Origin: Tanypteryx hageni | Lineage: Eukaryota; Arthropoda; Insecta; Odonata; Petaluridae | DNA: 64,000 nt | NCBI GenBank assembly: GCA_028673005.1 | Contig: CM054120.1 | Location: forward strand, 70,357,533 to 70,421,532 | Direction: 5' to 3' | Part shown: positions 1-12,569 of the stretch, piece after piece | Numbering within the stretch: the stretch's first letter is position 1 | Layout of the letters: the number at the start of each line of letters is the position of its first letter | Program-made: the position numbers and the translations under genes | The notes under the pieces: model-generated | The model's input: the letters and a program-made list of their open reading frames with translations, nothing else | Database searches by the model: none | What the model was told of the DNA's origin: nothing

Positions 1-1037
1 TTGGCCACCCTGGGGAATCGTTGATCATGGATGTGCTGCTAATAGCAGTTGCAAACAAACGCGCAAAACCTGAAAATTTCCACTCCGTCTTCTCACGCAA
101 CAATTACAACTCCAGATCACTTTCTCCCCAAACCGCTCCACACTTCCACCGCCTTTCTCAACTCATCTCTATCCACCCGAAGCCAGCAGAAAAACACGTA
201 GCTTGGATTTCTTACTGCTCGGTTAATGAGTAATGACGTCACTTTCCGACTCATCTCTGACGGGGACAAGGGCGCATAGCCGGATGCACGGAAAATTGCT
301 CCGTCAATCACTCGGTATCTTTTAATAGAACGTCGGCTGACAAAGGAAGGCCTTCCCGTGCGGTTTATTGTTTGAAGGTCCACAACAACTCACAATCGCC
401 TCGCACCCCTCCCCAAAAATCACACTTTCACTCCAATTCTCTTCACGAGCTCTTCCAATGCACGCCACCAGATGAGCTTCTCAGTAAAATCATCGTGCCA
501 CACACTCCTTGAGGCTGGTTTTATGGGATATGGATTCGGGATTTCCTATCTCTTTCATTGGTTAGATGTTGGTAAAATTTTCTGGCTGTGATATTTTAAA
601 GAATTTCTTTCTCGGAACAATAATTGGCCAAATGGGACGTAGCAAATTACTGGGCAATACGCTGCAGTAATCGGTGTGTTTTTACAAGTGTAACATATTA
701 TGAAATTGCTTATGAAACGCGACAGATAATAAAAACCACCGCCCGAAAAATGCATTTAAGTTCGGTATGAAAACAAAGAAATATCTACGAAGTCCATTTA
801 TAGGTATTTTCCCGACTAATCCAACAACATTCAATGACGCAATGATTTCTTTTGTAAGCTCGCTAGATATAACTTGCAAATTATGCGCACACTACGTTGC
901 GGTAGTATTGCTCAAATGTGCATATTTAATTACTGCGTTCACAGGTCATTAACATCTTTTTACGAACAAAGTCTACATTTTAAAATAATCAACATTACCC
1001 TGTCAATGTTTTTCTTTATCTTTTAACATTCAAGATA
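1..1037. other. Intergenic, no gene recognised
   Basis: I see no convincing gene, RNA or repeat here. Reading frames are short and lack recognisable domains. A perfect CRE-type octamer TGACGTCA lies at 234-241, but one isolated 8-mer is weak evidence for a regulatory site. Confidence 0.5.
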
Positions 1038-1223
1038 CAGTCGGTCCCAGATTTAGCGCCCCTCTATTTAGTGCCACCCCGCATATCGCCCATGAATAGT
1101 GGTGAAGAGAATTTCCATCTTATGATTACGTATTGCAAGCATGTACCTCGATTTACCGCCACCTTCGCTTTGGCGCAAGTGTCAGTGATGGACGAAAGGT
1201 GGCGCTAAATCGGGGTTTGACTG
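1038..1223. mobile_element. Short pogo/Tigger-like MITE
   Basis: A 186-bp element without coding capacity. The left end begins CAGTCGGTCCCAGATTTAGC. The reverse complement of the right end begins CAGTCAAACCCCGATTTAGC, so the ends form an imperfect terminal inverted repeat of about 25 bp. Ends beginning CAGT with an ATTTAGCGCC core resemble non-autonomous pogo/Tigger (Tc1/mariner superfamily) elements. A TA precedes the left end, but the right flank reads TTTA, so the expected TA duplication is not perfect. Seen: the inverted ends. Inferred: the family. Confidence 0.65.
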
Positions 1224-2194
1224 TTTATATTACATGCAAATGAGGATACTCTCGCAATAGTTTGAATTCAGACATTTAAACCGCTAGCATCCATTCACCA
1301 ACTCGATTCTTGGATAATACCTTTAGAGTTAATTTTATTCAACTATTCCAAACTAAGGAAACATTATATTCTGTCGAATTATGTGTACAAAACTACTCGT
1401 ACCATCAAAAAAAGAAGCGATTAATGAAGAGAGGAGCTTTAGCCGTCGCTCCTTGATAGCTTCATTTTTCACTGATGACGTTCATTCGTACGTGAAGTGA
1501 ATGGCTATTGTGGCTCCGTGTGTGTGCGCGAGTATTTGTGAGTGTTTCTCTCTATGTGCTTACTTTCACTAGAGTAGCGATCGATGGGAGACGCATTTGT
1601 CGTTTTTCGGGGACAAGGCCACATCCTCTTTGATGTTGGCCACGACTTTGCTTTGACCAAAGGCTGAGCGATTATGATTCGCGGGAAATTGAAGCAATAT
1701 TTCGTCTATACAAAATGGCTTCTGAGTAAACTAGTTAACTCAAAGTCGACATCGGTGTTACTTCGTGGAAAGTCTCAGTTAAGCTCACGAGTTGCCGCTG
1801 ACACGTTTCACGTAAGCATTCTGTAACAGGAACCTACAAGCTACGGAAAGTAGTTTGAATTTTTTTTCCTCTAAATATTAACGTTGTAGTCGATAATTGC
1901 ATTCCACCTCTTTTTCGCAAATCTGATGGAAAAACTTCGTTTGGTCGCAAGCGACAAGTTTATTTTCTTAAAAAATATTACTAGGTGTATCGGCCTGAAG
2001 AAAATTCACTCGGTTCCTCTTATCGTCGGTTTTCGTCGCATTCACGTTTCTTTTTCTTATTATAGAGAGCGTGCGATTATCTTTCATGTTTTGATATCTA
2101 TCTTCTTTGCTCTCTTGGCATTTTCCTCACAAAGTGGGGCTTCTATTTATGTCGGTTAAATCTTAGGACACGTCAACTTATTTTACTTTAGTTT
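1224..2194. other. AT-rich intergenic sequence, nothing recognised
   Basis: No gene-like signal. A 77-codon frame at 1926-2159 has no recognisable domain, so I do not call it. Confidence 0.4.
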
Positions 2195-2600
2195 TTAGCG
2201 CGTTTTATTTTATAAACGCGCTTATGTGTTCGCTATGTCTGTCCGTCGGTCCGTTTGTCAGTCTGTGCAACGAATCAAATGAAAATATCAAGTGAATGGT
2301 AAGGGATGTAAGACTGAAATTCGCAGGGTGCATGTGACCTTTAATGCCATCTATAAGAATGCAGAAGAAATGTTTCTGAAAAGTCGGCGGGTGGTAGGGG
2401 GTGCCTTCGAAATTCTCAAATTAAGATTCTGAACAAATTGTTATAGAGAGAAGGTTGAAATTTTTACTATTTGTGCGACCTTTGATGCCATCTATAGCAC
2501 TGAAGAGGAAATATTTTTGAAAGTTTGGAGAGCGTCAGGAGAGCCCTTTCTTGGGGAAATAGGAGAGCGAGAGGAGGGCCCGTTTCAGTTATGTAGTGTG
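2195..2600 (+). repeat. Dispersed repeat with CTGTCCGTC-type signature
   Basis: Begins near a TATAAACGCG stretch followed by GTCTGTCCGTCGGTCCG. It then has two similar sub-blocks, each with a GCGACCTTTGATGCCATCTATA-like phrase (near 2335 and 2480). A related sequence in opposite orientation lies at 9890-10270, where GACAGACAG and blocks ending TCTATCTCTAAC are seen. No coding capacity is visible. The family is unknown to me; it may be a degenerate non-autonomous transposon. Confidence 0.4.
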
Positions 2601-2669
2601 TTCATATTATCACAAGCAAATAGTCATTAGAGTAGAAATTTAGCATACGTGTAAACGTTTGAATATACT

Positions 2670-3111
2670 TTTTAATGGTACACCTGGGTTAACCCGGACC
2701 TCTATTAAAAATGCTATAATATTTTCATTGTACTCTAGTACCCGAATCCAAGTTAAGTGGTTGGGGGTTGGATTCGTTCCATTTTCCTCCCTTCCCGGGT
2801 TGGGTTAAGTGGTTGGGGGTTAGATTCGTTCCATTTTCCTCCTCCTTCCGGGTTGGGTTAGGTGGTTGCGTGTTGAATTCGTTCCATTTTCCTCCTCCCT
2901 CTGGGTTGGGTTAAGTGGTTGGGTGTTTGATTCGTTCCATTTTCCTCCTCCCCCTGGGTGATGTTAAGTGGTTGGGGGTTGGATTCGTTCCATTTTCCTC
3001 CTCCCGGGTTGTGTTCAAGTGGTTTGGGGATGGATTCGGATACTAGGGTGCAATGAAAATATTATAGCATTTTTAATAGGGGTCCGGGATAACCCAGTAG
3101 TACCTTTTAAT
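2670..3111. mobile_element. TIR element with internal minisatellite and 7-bp target duplication
   Basis: The element proper is 2677-3104 (428 bp). The left end, GGTACACCTGGGTTAACCCG, and the reverse complement of the right end, GGTACTACTGGGTTATCCCG, start inverted repeats of about 75 bp that continue through the shared phrase TATTAAAAATGCTATAATAT. The direct repeat TTTTAAT flanks it at 2670-2676 and 3105-3111, as expected of a target-site duplication. The interior is a tandem repeat, not a gene. The superfamily is not clear from the ends. Confidence 0.8.
2753..3045 (+). repeat. 50-53 bp minisatellite inside the TIR element
   Basis: Six units start at about 2753, 2804, 2857, 2910, 2963 and 3013. 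Each contains GTTAAGTGGTTGGGGGTTGG, then ATTCGTTCCATTTTCCTCCT, then a C-rich end with GGGTTGGG. Units differ by substitutions and small indels, so the array is not freshly amplified. It fills nearly all the space between the inverted repeats. Confidence 0.9.
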
Positions 3112-4590
3112 TCATTAAAATACATTGGCATATAATTATATTACTGAGTTTATAAAGAATTTTAAAGTTTGCAATTCTAAATAAGCCTCAATAAATAAAA
3201 CTCACTTTTTCATTTTGCGTCATCAAATGACGCTCACATTTTTGTCTCTTTTCAACTTTTTTGCTACATCCACCTAATAATTCTATAGTTTTCGGTGCCT
3301 ATGATTTGGAATTTTGAAGAAAAGTTTCCAACAAAGACGATAGTTGTCCGGTAGTTCTAATCTTTAAAGTGATTTATTGAATAAACGATACTAATTTCTA
3401 TAAATGTGCGTTTTAAATCTAACGGGAAGCTTGATTAATTTTCTTCAAAGAGAATGGCAAACATTAATCACTTTGTTGTCAGCAACATTTTTACGAGAAT
3501 CATTTTAAATGCATTTTTATGAAAACTTATCAGTTTTATATTATTTGGTTTTCTAGGATATTTTGTATACTATACCTTTCCAAACTTGCTCTAGCAGTTA
3601 TTGTAATAACTGTTAGTTTTATTTTGTTCAAGCTTTTTTAGCAGTTCCCTTTTGCTCACTCAAATAGAATTAGTATATCAACGAGTTAAATTTTATATCC
3701 TTTCAAAGGAATGTGCTGACATTTTTTCTTGGCATATAAGTGCAATCAATGTTTCGTAACTTCTGTATGCCTAATGCGTATCAAGTTTTTTCACCTTTTA
3801 GGTTGTAAATGGATAACAAGAATTTCTCAGAGTAAAAACTTTATTAATATTTTATTATTGAAATAAATATGGAATTAAACGCTATCTTCAAATGCGGTGC
3901 TAAATTATCAAATTCAATAGCAATGAAGGATAAGATATCACATTCATTTTATTCCTCATTATATGTTTAGGATCAATTAAAATCGATAAAAATGTTTTTC
4001 GTAAGGTTCTTAAACTAAAATTAAAACAATTTTTTCCATTTATTACATTCAAAAAATTATGCTAATGGATAAATTTATTCAAATTAATTTTAAAAATAAC
4101 TTCCTTTTCTCAGAATTTATTTTATTAAGAAACGTCGACGTAAAATGTCCACGTTAAACATGTTTCATGAAGTATCTTTATGTTTATAAATAAATCAAGT
4201 TCTGATGGGCATTTTGCATAAACTCTTCCAATCTCTTCTGATTAGTTAAATCTGATCGTTTCGCGGCACATGTACATCGCATTAATAGTGGTATAACTGT
4301 ATGAAAGAATTACGTTCTTTTTTCGGTATAACCTCGAATATTCCATGCATGCCACCCACCTTTCAACGAAATTGCGAAAAATCTCGAGACGAGGATTCGA
4401 AGCGGGATTTGTAATTCTTTGCGAACGACTACTCGGAAACATTATCAAAAAAAATGCAGGCAGCTCATTCAGCCTCGGAATGGAAAACTCCGAAGATGGT
4501 GGCGTAACTAAGTCTCGAAAGAGTCTCCGTGTCTCGCAGCAGAGGTCGAGATGGAAGGTTCTAAAACCGCCTTCAAAAGGCACGCGTGCC
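3112..4590. other. AT-rich intergenic sequence
   Basis: Nothing recognisable. Long A/T runs, no coding domains and no clear inverted or direct repeats by eye. Confidence 0.4.
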
Positions 4591-5240
4591 TCGACCGAGT
4601 GGCATTATCTACTCTCGGTGTCATTAGCGGCAGGGCGCTGCCCACCCCCCCTTCTCCCCCCACCCCTTTCTCCATCTCCGCCCCCGACCCGCAACCCCAC
4701 CGTAAAAAGGCAAAAATCCGTGCTCATGGACAGGAGCGTGGGGTCCCTCCTTCCACGCGCGACGCTCACGCAACATCTTCCAGCCTCGCTATCACCCGTT
4801 GACAATCTTTAGCGGCCACCGCGGCGGTCAGTTCCCTGACTCCCCCTCCCCACCAACCCAACCCCTTTCCCACCAAAGGGAGCGGTCATATCGGTCCGAT
4901 AAAAAGAGGAGAGGGGAAGAGTGGCGACGTCACTTCCTGTTGCGTGGCTGGGGCTCAGCACGCGCGACATGCGTGTCGCTTCGCCTGCTTTATGAGTCTT
5001 TCTCTCTCACCCAGGTTTGACCCCCTCATCGCGAACCCCCTCCTCCTCGCCCTCCCCCACGTTCGCCCTCCCCCTCCCATCCCCCGGGGGAAGGGGACCT
5101 TCTCGCAACATCCCCGCCCTCTCTATCGTCCCTGACTCCCGCCTCCCAACCATCTCATACACTTCCTTCGCTCCCTTTAAATATTTCTCCCCTATCTACA
5201 TTCTCTGTCCTTTATAGTAACGGCCACTAATCTACTTTAT
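4591..5240. other. GC-rich, C-biased island
   Basis: GC content rises sharply against the AT-rich flanks, with runs of C on the plus strand and several CpG-containing words (GCCACCGCGGCGGTC near 4815, GCGACGTCACTTCC near 4926). Frames crossing it give proline/serine- or arginine-rich low-complexity peptides, not domains. It could be a promoter or 5' UTR region of an unseen gene, but neither a TATA box nor an initiator can be tied to a transcript. Confidence 0.35.
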
Positions 5241-5295
5241 CGCGAATCATTTCGAGCGAATGATCATGAAAGAAGGTGGGCTACCTTTTGACCTT

Positions 5296-5395
5296 TTCTT
5301 TTCCCTTTCCTCTGTCTCTCTCTCTCTCTCTCCCTCCTCTCTCTCCCCCTCCCTCCCTCTCCCTCTCCCTCCCTCGCCTCTCACCTCATCTACGT
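5296..5395 (+). repeat. CT-rich low-complexity tract
   Basis: Near-continuous pyrimidines made of TCTCTCTC and CCCTCCCTC words. A frame through it is an artefact of the composition. Confidence 0.85.
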
Positions 5396-5599
5396 GCCCT
5401 CTGCCTCCCATTTCCTGAGTCGTCGAAAGCGTCCATTGGGAATGTCGACTACGGTCTTTATTTTTTTATGCATTGTAAAAGTTGCTCCCCTTTTTTGCCC
5501 TCTCTTCGTCTCGTCATTAATCGGCATCGCGAAGGGAGAAGTGGTGACATAACTCCTGCCTGGATGACCGAGTGGCATGTCGTCCACTCTTCGAAATAT

Positions 5600-7291
5600 T
5601 AACCGACTTGAAGGATGCGAAATATGACGACAGGGAAGTTTTAGAGCCGTTCCTTCCTCCGGCGTGAGTCAAAATACAAACCTGGTTCGATTAAAAAAGG
5701 GGGTTTGTTATTTTTCGCCGTCAACCATCGAAAGAAGAGTGGGATTGAGAATATATTTCGAAAAGTTGATTACAGGCTTACGAATGGTCGAATAACTGAC
5801 GGCTGACAAAGTCCGTACCCTTCACTTCCTTCATACGCTTTACTCTTCCATGTAAATATTTCACGTGATTCGTATCTAGATGGGGAAATTAGATTTCAGA
5901 GACCAGTAAAACTACGTAAGATATTACTGTGGCAGCTGTAAGGTCGGTTAAATCACTGGACTCCACCGCGTAATGCTGTCGTTAAAATGATCAAATCTAA
6001 AGTTTAAAGTAAAAAAATGTTGGAGTATTTATGATACGCATTTTTACCAAAAACCTTAAATTAAATGTAAAGCACCATCTACAAACATGGTATGTTTGAC
6101 TTCTCTGTATTACTTTATATTTTTCTGGTTTCTCAAAGTTATGTTAAAAACTTCGATATTTTTCATGACAATTTTTCAACGACATATTCTATCAACTTTT
6201 GCTTACTTTCAAAAATCGACATAGGCACCAGGTTTTACTGCTATCACTTACTAATGTCCTTCGATATTACTTAATTAATATTATTTCATTGTAATTTTAG
6301 CGAGAAGAAAAACCGACGAATAAATTATTTTATAGTTATATTTTTGGATGGATCTTCTTGCTTGAAAATTATGCAAAAATGTTCCGATAGGAAATTAATA
6401 GAAAAAATTTAACGAAATTGTTGTTACATTACCTCACATATTAAGTAACAATCAAAATTCTATTAAACTTTGCAAGATAAAGTTGGTTTTCACTTATCAT
6501 TTTTACCATTTTTAAGAATGAAAAGGGAAGTTTTTTAGATAGTAATACATCCTAGCATAAAATAGCGATACATTACAAAGATTTATCGTCAGTTTTCTTA
6601 ATTTTCCTAAGAAATTGAAATTATATGGCCACAAACAACAATAGTTAGACTATCTTAGCTAGTAAGAGATCTTGTTAGGAAATCCATGAATCTCCATAAA
6701 GATGTATTTCAGGAAGGAACTGTCTCATTCTGCCTTACACCAATATCAAGGTGATTAATGGTCTCTGGCGTGTAATTCTTCATAACCTCGCTGCAGCTAA
6801 ACAAAACAATTTATTATCCTTTTTCTCCAAGCAAAATGCATTAAACACAATTTATGGCGGTTTTTCATTTATCTTAAAAATCCTTATACATCCACAACGC
6901 GGATTTTCAATCTAGATATTAAATCAAGGCACGAGTAACGTAAACACAAGTCTAGTACATTTTAAGTTCATTCTTTTCTCTTTCGCGTCAGGTAGTCGGA
7001 GAGATGTTAAACTATCAGTTACCTTTCCCTAAAATTAAAGCTCTTTTATCTACTATAATATTTTTATTCCTAAAACATTATACGGGCTATTGGTAATTTT
7101 TCTCATCTAAACGCTTAAAAATATTTTGTTTTCAGATAAAATTAAGCATTTCCGTATAGATATCGATGACTTTATGAAACCAAAATGGGTGAATTTTATC
7201 TAATATCAGTTGACGCAAGAATGTCTTCTTTCGTCATATTTATTTTGAATATTTGTTGTATGAAACTTTGAGGCAAATATCGTAGAATAAA

Positions 7292-7296
<5 letters not shown>
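5600..7296. other. AT-rich intergenic sequence, nothing recognised
   Basis: No domain-bearing frame, TIR pair or tandem array could be supported over these 1.7 kb. Confidence 0.4.

Positions 7297-7342
<46 letters not shown>
7297..7342. repeat. (TA)n microsatellite
   Basis: About 23 uninterrupted TA dinucleotides. Confidence 0.95.
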
Positions 7343-7350
<8 letters not shown>

Positions 7351-7492
7351 ATTATAAATGTGGGCTTTGGAATCTTTATTATCGGGTAAATGCGCGTTTC
7401 CTTTCTAAAAACGCATTGCAAACGATTTCACTCTACCCGAAAACGAATTCTTTATTTGTGATTTATCAGATATAATTAAATAATTTGCGTAC

Positions 7493-9111
7493 CCTTTGAG
7501 CAGGGCCGTCTCTAGGATCCGCGGAGCCCGGGGCGATGCAGCTGCATTAAAAATTACTGTTCTAGCTTTCATATGAGTAAATCTATCAATTATTCTTTAC
7601 CTATCAATCTTATCAATTTCCTTTTGTTCAATGGATAACAATGCCAACTCGGTCAGCCTTTCTTGTGAAATAGTCGATCGTAAATAATGTTTTAATAATT
7701 TTAATTTTGAAAACGATCTTCAGTGGACGCTATGGTCACTGGTATTGTAAGAATTATCCTACATAGTATTTCCGTGTTTGGGTATATTTCATGCAATCTA
7801 TTTTTATGCAATAAATTTAAAATATCAATTACACTGTGGTTTTCTGGTACAACTATTGATAACATTCTATCATTATTCTATCTACGTTGCTTTCGAAATC
7901 CAAGTTGGGTTCATCCTACAAAACTTGTATATCGCAACAGACTTTTTGCAAGTCAACTACATTCCAAGTTTTAAATTGGCTTATGTTGTGCATGAACCCA
8001 AATCTAGGAATATATTCTCCGCATTGATGAAATACCCAGGACAGAAAGTTCTAATCCATGACTCGCATAAAGAAATCCGTTATAAATCACTTCTTCGTAT
8101 TTTTCAATCTATCATACTCATTTTCAAAATCAAAATGTCTCCTTTTACCCATATTAGAAAATTCAGTATCGGTTGATGTCTCATTATTTAGTTATTTAGC
8201 TACTTCTAGAGTTTGATTAAATCCTTTAATTCTATACGTATTTAATGCTGATTTCAAATCATCCAAATGTTTAACCGCCATATCTAACGGAATTTCAGTA
8301 GATTGTAGAACCTTCCTGACATTATTTACAGCTTTTAATATGTTATACCAAATTACAATGGAATTAAAACATTCGAAACTGTTTAATTTATGGGAAACCA
8401 GTGAATTTGATTAGCTTTTTATTTTCGGATCTTGAGAATTTTCTGCTACTTCGAGTAAAGCTTCTTTAATTTTTTATAATTGAAAGCGTACAGCTTTTAT
8501 ACTGTCGAGTATGGACTCCCATCTAGTCATAGACAAGGGCTTTTGTAATATATCTGTATAACTCTTTAAGATATTCCATCATGCTGGAGAGGCTGCGAAT
8601 ATAGTGTACATACGCTGAATAACACCAAAAAGTGACATTGCTGGCTGGAATAAGCCATATCAGAGAGAACCCTAATTTAAGTCATGGGGTAAACATGGCA
8701 TGAAAAATACTCTTGAATTTACACTTAAAAAGCGTGCTTGAACGTCCTGTTGATAGCATTTCATATTCGCGCCGTTATCATATCCTTGTCCTCTGCCATA
8801 CTTCAAGGAGATTCCCGTATCATTCAGTTCTCTTTAATATAGTTTCAAAAAGTCATTTCCCTGTTGCATCTGAGATTTCCAGAGAACTTACAAAGTGTTC
8901 AACTAATTCTACATTAATCTTCGTCGCCGAACGGTCTTGTCATAGCATCTATGTAGAGCAATGTTTACACGTCCCGCGAGCGTTGTATCATCTACACGGA
9001 GTTGCGCTAAATTCAAATGTGGAATCGTTAGGCGCAGGCCCCCTTGGACGCGCAGTCCTGGGCGACTGCCCACCCAGCCCCCTCTCCCCTTAATACGGGT
9101 CTGACTTTGAG
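7493..9111 (-). mobile_element. hAT transposon (ZMYM1-like), complete ends, dead transposase
   Basis: The element is 7501-9103 (1603 bp). The left end starts CAGGGCCGTCTC and the reverse complement of the right end starts CAGACCCGTATT, sharing the CAG..CCGT pattern of hAT termini. The 8-bp flanks CCTTTGAG (7493-7500) and ACTTTGAG (9104-9111) match at 7 of 8 positions, fitting the 8-bp duplication typical of hAT insertion. The minus strand carries a decayed transposase ending in a hAT dimerisation domain. A GGGCGA/GCCC subterminal motif occurs near both ends. Confidence 0.85.
7597..8960 (-). pseudogene. ZMYM1-like hAT transposase pseudogene
   Basis: Conceptual translation of the minus strand gives, in family order: a phrase ending GRGQGYDNGANM (near 8790), then FFMPCLPHDLN, then MSLFGVIQRMYTIFAASPA, then KPLSMTRWES, then IVIWYNILKAVNNVRKVLQS, and at the C-terminus IASTERSFSKLKLLKHYLRS followed by a stop at 7597-7599. 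The GQGYDNGANM, TRWES and STERSFS..K motifs are hallmarks of ZMYM1/DUF4371-type hAT transposases; the last is the hATC dimerisation region. In-frame stops and frame changes interrupt the middle, so no full protein can be made. The N-terminal zinc-finger part is not recognisable. In the family this protein excises and inserts the element in the nucleus. Confidence 0.85.
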
Positions 9112-9535
9112 TATTTTTTATATCCTCCTAAATGAGTATTCTTAATATATTTTTCTTGTTCGGCATTTGTAAGATTAAGGTGTTATGATGTCGAAATCCT
9201 GGCATTTTAGCATAATTACATCCATTAATTTATTTACAAATGTTGTACAATTCCAGGATTTTAATAACATTCATAAACTTATCTCCAAATAATATTGGAA
9301 TATTCTTGTTTTTATACCATACGTAAATTATTACTCTAGTTATAAATTCAATGCTTACGTTAAACTTGGGGGTTGAAATCGGGATACTAATTCACGGTTC
9401 CGTTCCCAGAGTCGGAAAGATAATGAAACTTAAACAACAAGAGACGGCTCGAATAAACCGGCCTTAAATTCTCTACTTTAGCCAAGGAAATATTTTAACT
9501 TAAATATAACCTTGAAATTTTAAATACATTATGTA

Positions 9536-10978
9536 AAACTCCGATTATCCAAACTTATTGGGATCAAGGCTTTTTCTTAACGACCTGCTGTTTCCCTCTT
9601 CCCTACGCGCAAAGTGTATCTAAGAGGAAGTGTAATGAATAGCTAATCTTTTTCAAAAGCTTAGGAAGTAGGCGACTTCCTAACTTATAACATGGAATTC
9701 AAAGCTTTACCGAATAATCTAAAATCGATATAATCTGAATAAATTAAAAAATGGGATCCTAATTTGCTGACGCGATATAACTAATAAAACGCGTGTTGTT
9801 TACTGAGGTTTATTTAGAATTGTAGGAAAAAATATTTATAATTTATTTATTCATTAATCAAATTACAAATTTTAACTTTCTATCTATAGCCATTTGCTCA
9901 GAATATTAATTTGAAAATTTTAAAGCACCACCTGCCGTCCACTGATTTTTCAAAAAAATTTCTTCTCTATCTTTATAGATGTTACTATAGGTCAAATAAA
10001 TGAAATATTTCACTTTCTATCTCTAACCATTTGCTCATAATGTTTATTTTAAATTTTTGAAAGCACCCCCTCACCCCCAATTTTTCCAACAAATTTCTTT
10101 GCAGCTCAATAAATGCCGTCATAGATTATATGTACCTTGCAAATTTCAGTCTTCTATCTCTAACAGTTTACTTGCTATTGTAATTTAACTGATTTCACAG
10201 GCGGAAAGACAGACAGAAAACATAAACGCATTCAAAAACGAAACGCTAAAAAAACATATACAGTAAATGAGGTGTATTTATTTTAGACATTTGTTTTAAA
10301 TACAAAATGCATATTATTGGTACATTAATGAACAAGAATTCATAGCATTACGTCTTTAATCAACAAAAATACATTATTTTAGTTGATTACTCAACAACAT
10401 TACATATGAATACGTGAGTCAGTATTTTCTTCCTATGGTTGAAGTACCAACACCATATATTTCTTTGATAACTTTACCAAATTCAAATTTACTAAAATAT
10501 TTCACATTGCCCATTCGTCACTCGACGAAATAATCATTCTTTTGCGTTATGTGATATTTTCACCTTCATACGGAGCAACTTTTAGTTTTAAAAAATAGCC
10601 ATTACTTTAATTTTCAAGGTTATACAAAGCCCTGAGGTAGGGTATATAGGGGCGATTCTGTCAACGCGATTACTCTGCCTGATCTCTGTCGTCAGGATAA
10701 ACATCATTGAGTTCGACGGTTAGAAGAGACAAAATTTTGCGACATGTCACATTAGCCAATTTTTCCGATGTATCCGGACGAGTCTTTCCACCGATAGAAC
10801 ATGCAATATTATTTTAATGAGAGGAGTTGCACAGTCGACTTTGTCGTCAGAGCGAGAACGGCTAGGCATATTTTTCCGAGAAAAAAATTATCGCTAAAAT
10901 TAATAAACATCCAGCAATTTCAAATTCAGTTTGGATGATCGCCCATCTAGATAATCGACGTTCGGATGATCGGCGCTC
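9536..10978. mobile_element. Probable pogo/Tigger-type element
   Basis: The left end AAACTCCGATTATCCAAAC and the reverse complement of the right end GAGCGCCGATCATCCGAAC match at 14 of 19 positions. TA flanks both sides (9534-9535, 10979-10980), as expected for Tc1/mariner-pogo insertion. The CCGATTATCC core is common in such ends. No transposase is recognisable between them; part of the interior is another dispersed repeat. The ends could belong to separate elements, so the full span is an inference. Confidence 0.4.
9890..10270 (-). repeat. Dispersed repeat, reverse orientation of the 2.2-2.6 kb family
   Basis: Two sub-blocks contain ACTTTCTATCTCTAACCATT-like phrases and a poly-T/TTTCT segment, followed by GGCGGAAAGACAGACAG and a TTTTAGCGTTT-type inverse phrase. 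This is the mirror image of the arrangement near 2200-2600. No coding capacity. Confidence 0.4.
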
Positions 10979-10980
10979 TA

Positions 10981-12569
10981 CTGCATTCCTTATAAAAAGT
11001 GTTTCGATATGAAACTTTCAGTGGCAAATTTTGCGTCATTGAGAAACGGATATTGCTACTTCTGGCTTTTAAATTATTAAATGCACATTTATGAGCGCGA
11101 ACAAATAGGTAAGGAAATGGTGAAAGTGTGTCGAAGTCATTTTATCCATTTAGTTACCAATGTTTAGTTACGTCTTCTAAATCATTCGCGCAATAATCTT
11201 CAGCTTTTGTTTTAATTTTTTATCCTTCTCTTCCCCGACAGATTTTACCACCGTAAGACCATATCGTGTTTCGGATATCGTTCACATGTCCTTCCAAAAA
11301 CTTAAACGTCTATTCTTCACCCTCGTTTGCAACGTCACGGGTCGAAACCGAGGTTAAATTAAAAGCCAAAGCGAAGCTCGGGGTAGGATACCGTTCAGAC
11401 CGAACGCTGGAAACCGATTTGGATGTCATGGTACGTCTTTTTCCTGCTTGTTGCTAATCACTAAGAGCGTTTCTTCCTCATTGACTATCAGTTAGCCGTG
11501 ACGACAGAGGGAAAGAAAGAGGGAAGCAACGACCAAAGGGATATGAGGACCTTTCCCACGTTCCGGCTCTCTTAAACCCTCCCCCCTTGACCTCCGAGAT
11601 CCTCACACGCCACCTCCTCCCACACATTCCCGGCAGAAAAGATGATAATTCATAGGGGACCGGATGGAACGGTTTTAAACGGCGCATGCGCAACATCAAC
11701 AAGCCGAAGACATGAAAGGGAAATCCGCATCACACGGAAAAATTCTCCCTCACAAAAGAATATCTGTGCATTTCACGGTTTTTGTAAATTTTCGGGAAAA
11801 TCCTTCGTGAAACGAGAGTATAAAATTGAGAGTAGAATCACGCTGAATTTGAATATTAAGAGCGTTTATCAGTTTTAATTGCGCAATATTGTTTTTTAAA
11901 TATGCTTATTATTATTTATTTTAAAAAAGGGGAAATTTTATAGAAAAATTATATATGACGTCTATATAAAAATTTCGCTGAACACATCTTACTCGAATTT
12001 TCATGCTTGTCTGTGTTAAAATGGCATTAAAAATTTCTCAAAATCAGATATTTTTAACTTCAAAATCATAAATTGTTATACCATGGTCCATGTTTATGAA
12101 AATGATTACACTTTTTCAATCACGTTAAGCAATTTTCGTAGTAAAATTTATTTTAGAAAGAAAACTTACATTAGTGAAAATTGCATTAAAAGCTAATTAA
12201 AATAACCCCTTATTGAAATGTATTTAGAAACACAGTTCACTTTTTAAAAACATATACATCTCTTAGAGAATCAGAACCACTGACATCAATTTATTTTAAG
12301 CAATTTCAAAATTCGAATTACTTGGTAAATTTTTGTTACTTTTATTGCCGAATCATCGGAGAAAGACTTAGGAGGATTTCGTTAGAAATCTCGAGGAGAT
12401 TAATTAAAGTTCAGTTATTCGGGAGCAATGGGCTGCAAAATAACAATTACGGGGAATTTCAACATTGAAATTTTCAAAAATGAATTATCAAACTGACTTT
12501 ATAGCTTGGATGCAATGAATTGAAACGAATTTGGTGGCTACTGGAGTTAGCTAGGCCATCTATCGGTGG
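10981..12569. other. Intergenic; possible noncoding exon at 11242-11430
   Basis: The stretch 11242-11430 is preceded by a long pyrimidine tract ending CTCTTCCCCGACAG and followed by ATG|GTACGT, so it looks like an exon by splice borders. All three frames have a stop before the donor, so it cannot be a normal internal coding exon; it could be untranslated or a chance match. The rest shows nothing recognisable. Confidence 0.25.

Noticed and set aside
4345..4812. 155-codon frame on the plus strand and overlapping frames on both strands
   Set aside because: No domain, Pro/Ser/Arg-rich composition caused by the C-rich DNA, and several overlapping frames of similar length.
7778..8176. 132-codon plus-strand frame, and the 126-codon frame at 8713-9093
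   Set aside because: Both are antisense shadows of the recognisable minus-strand hAT transposase.
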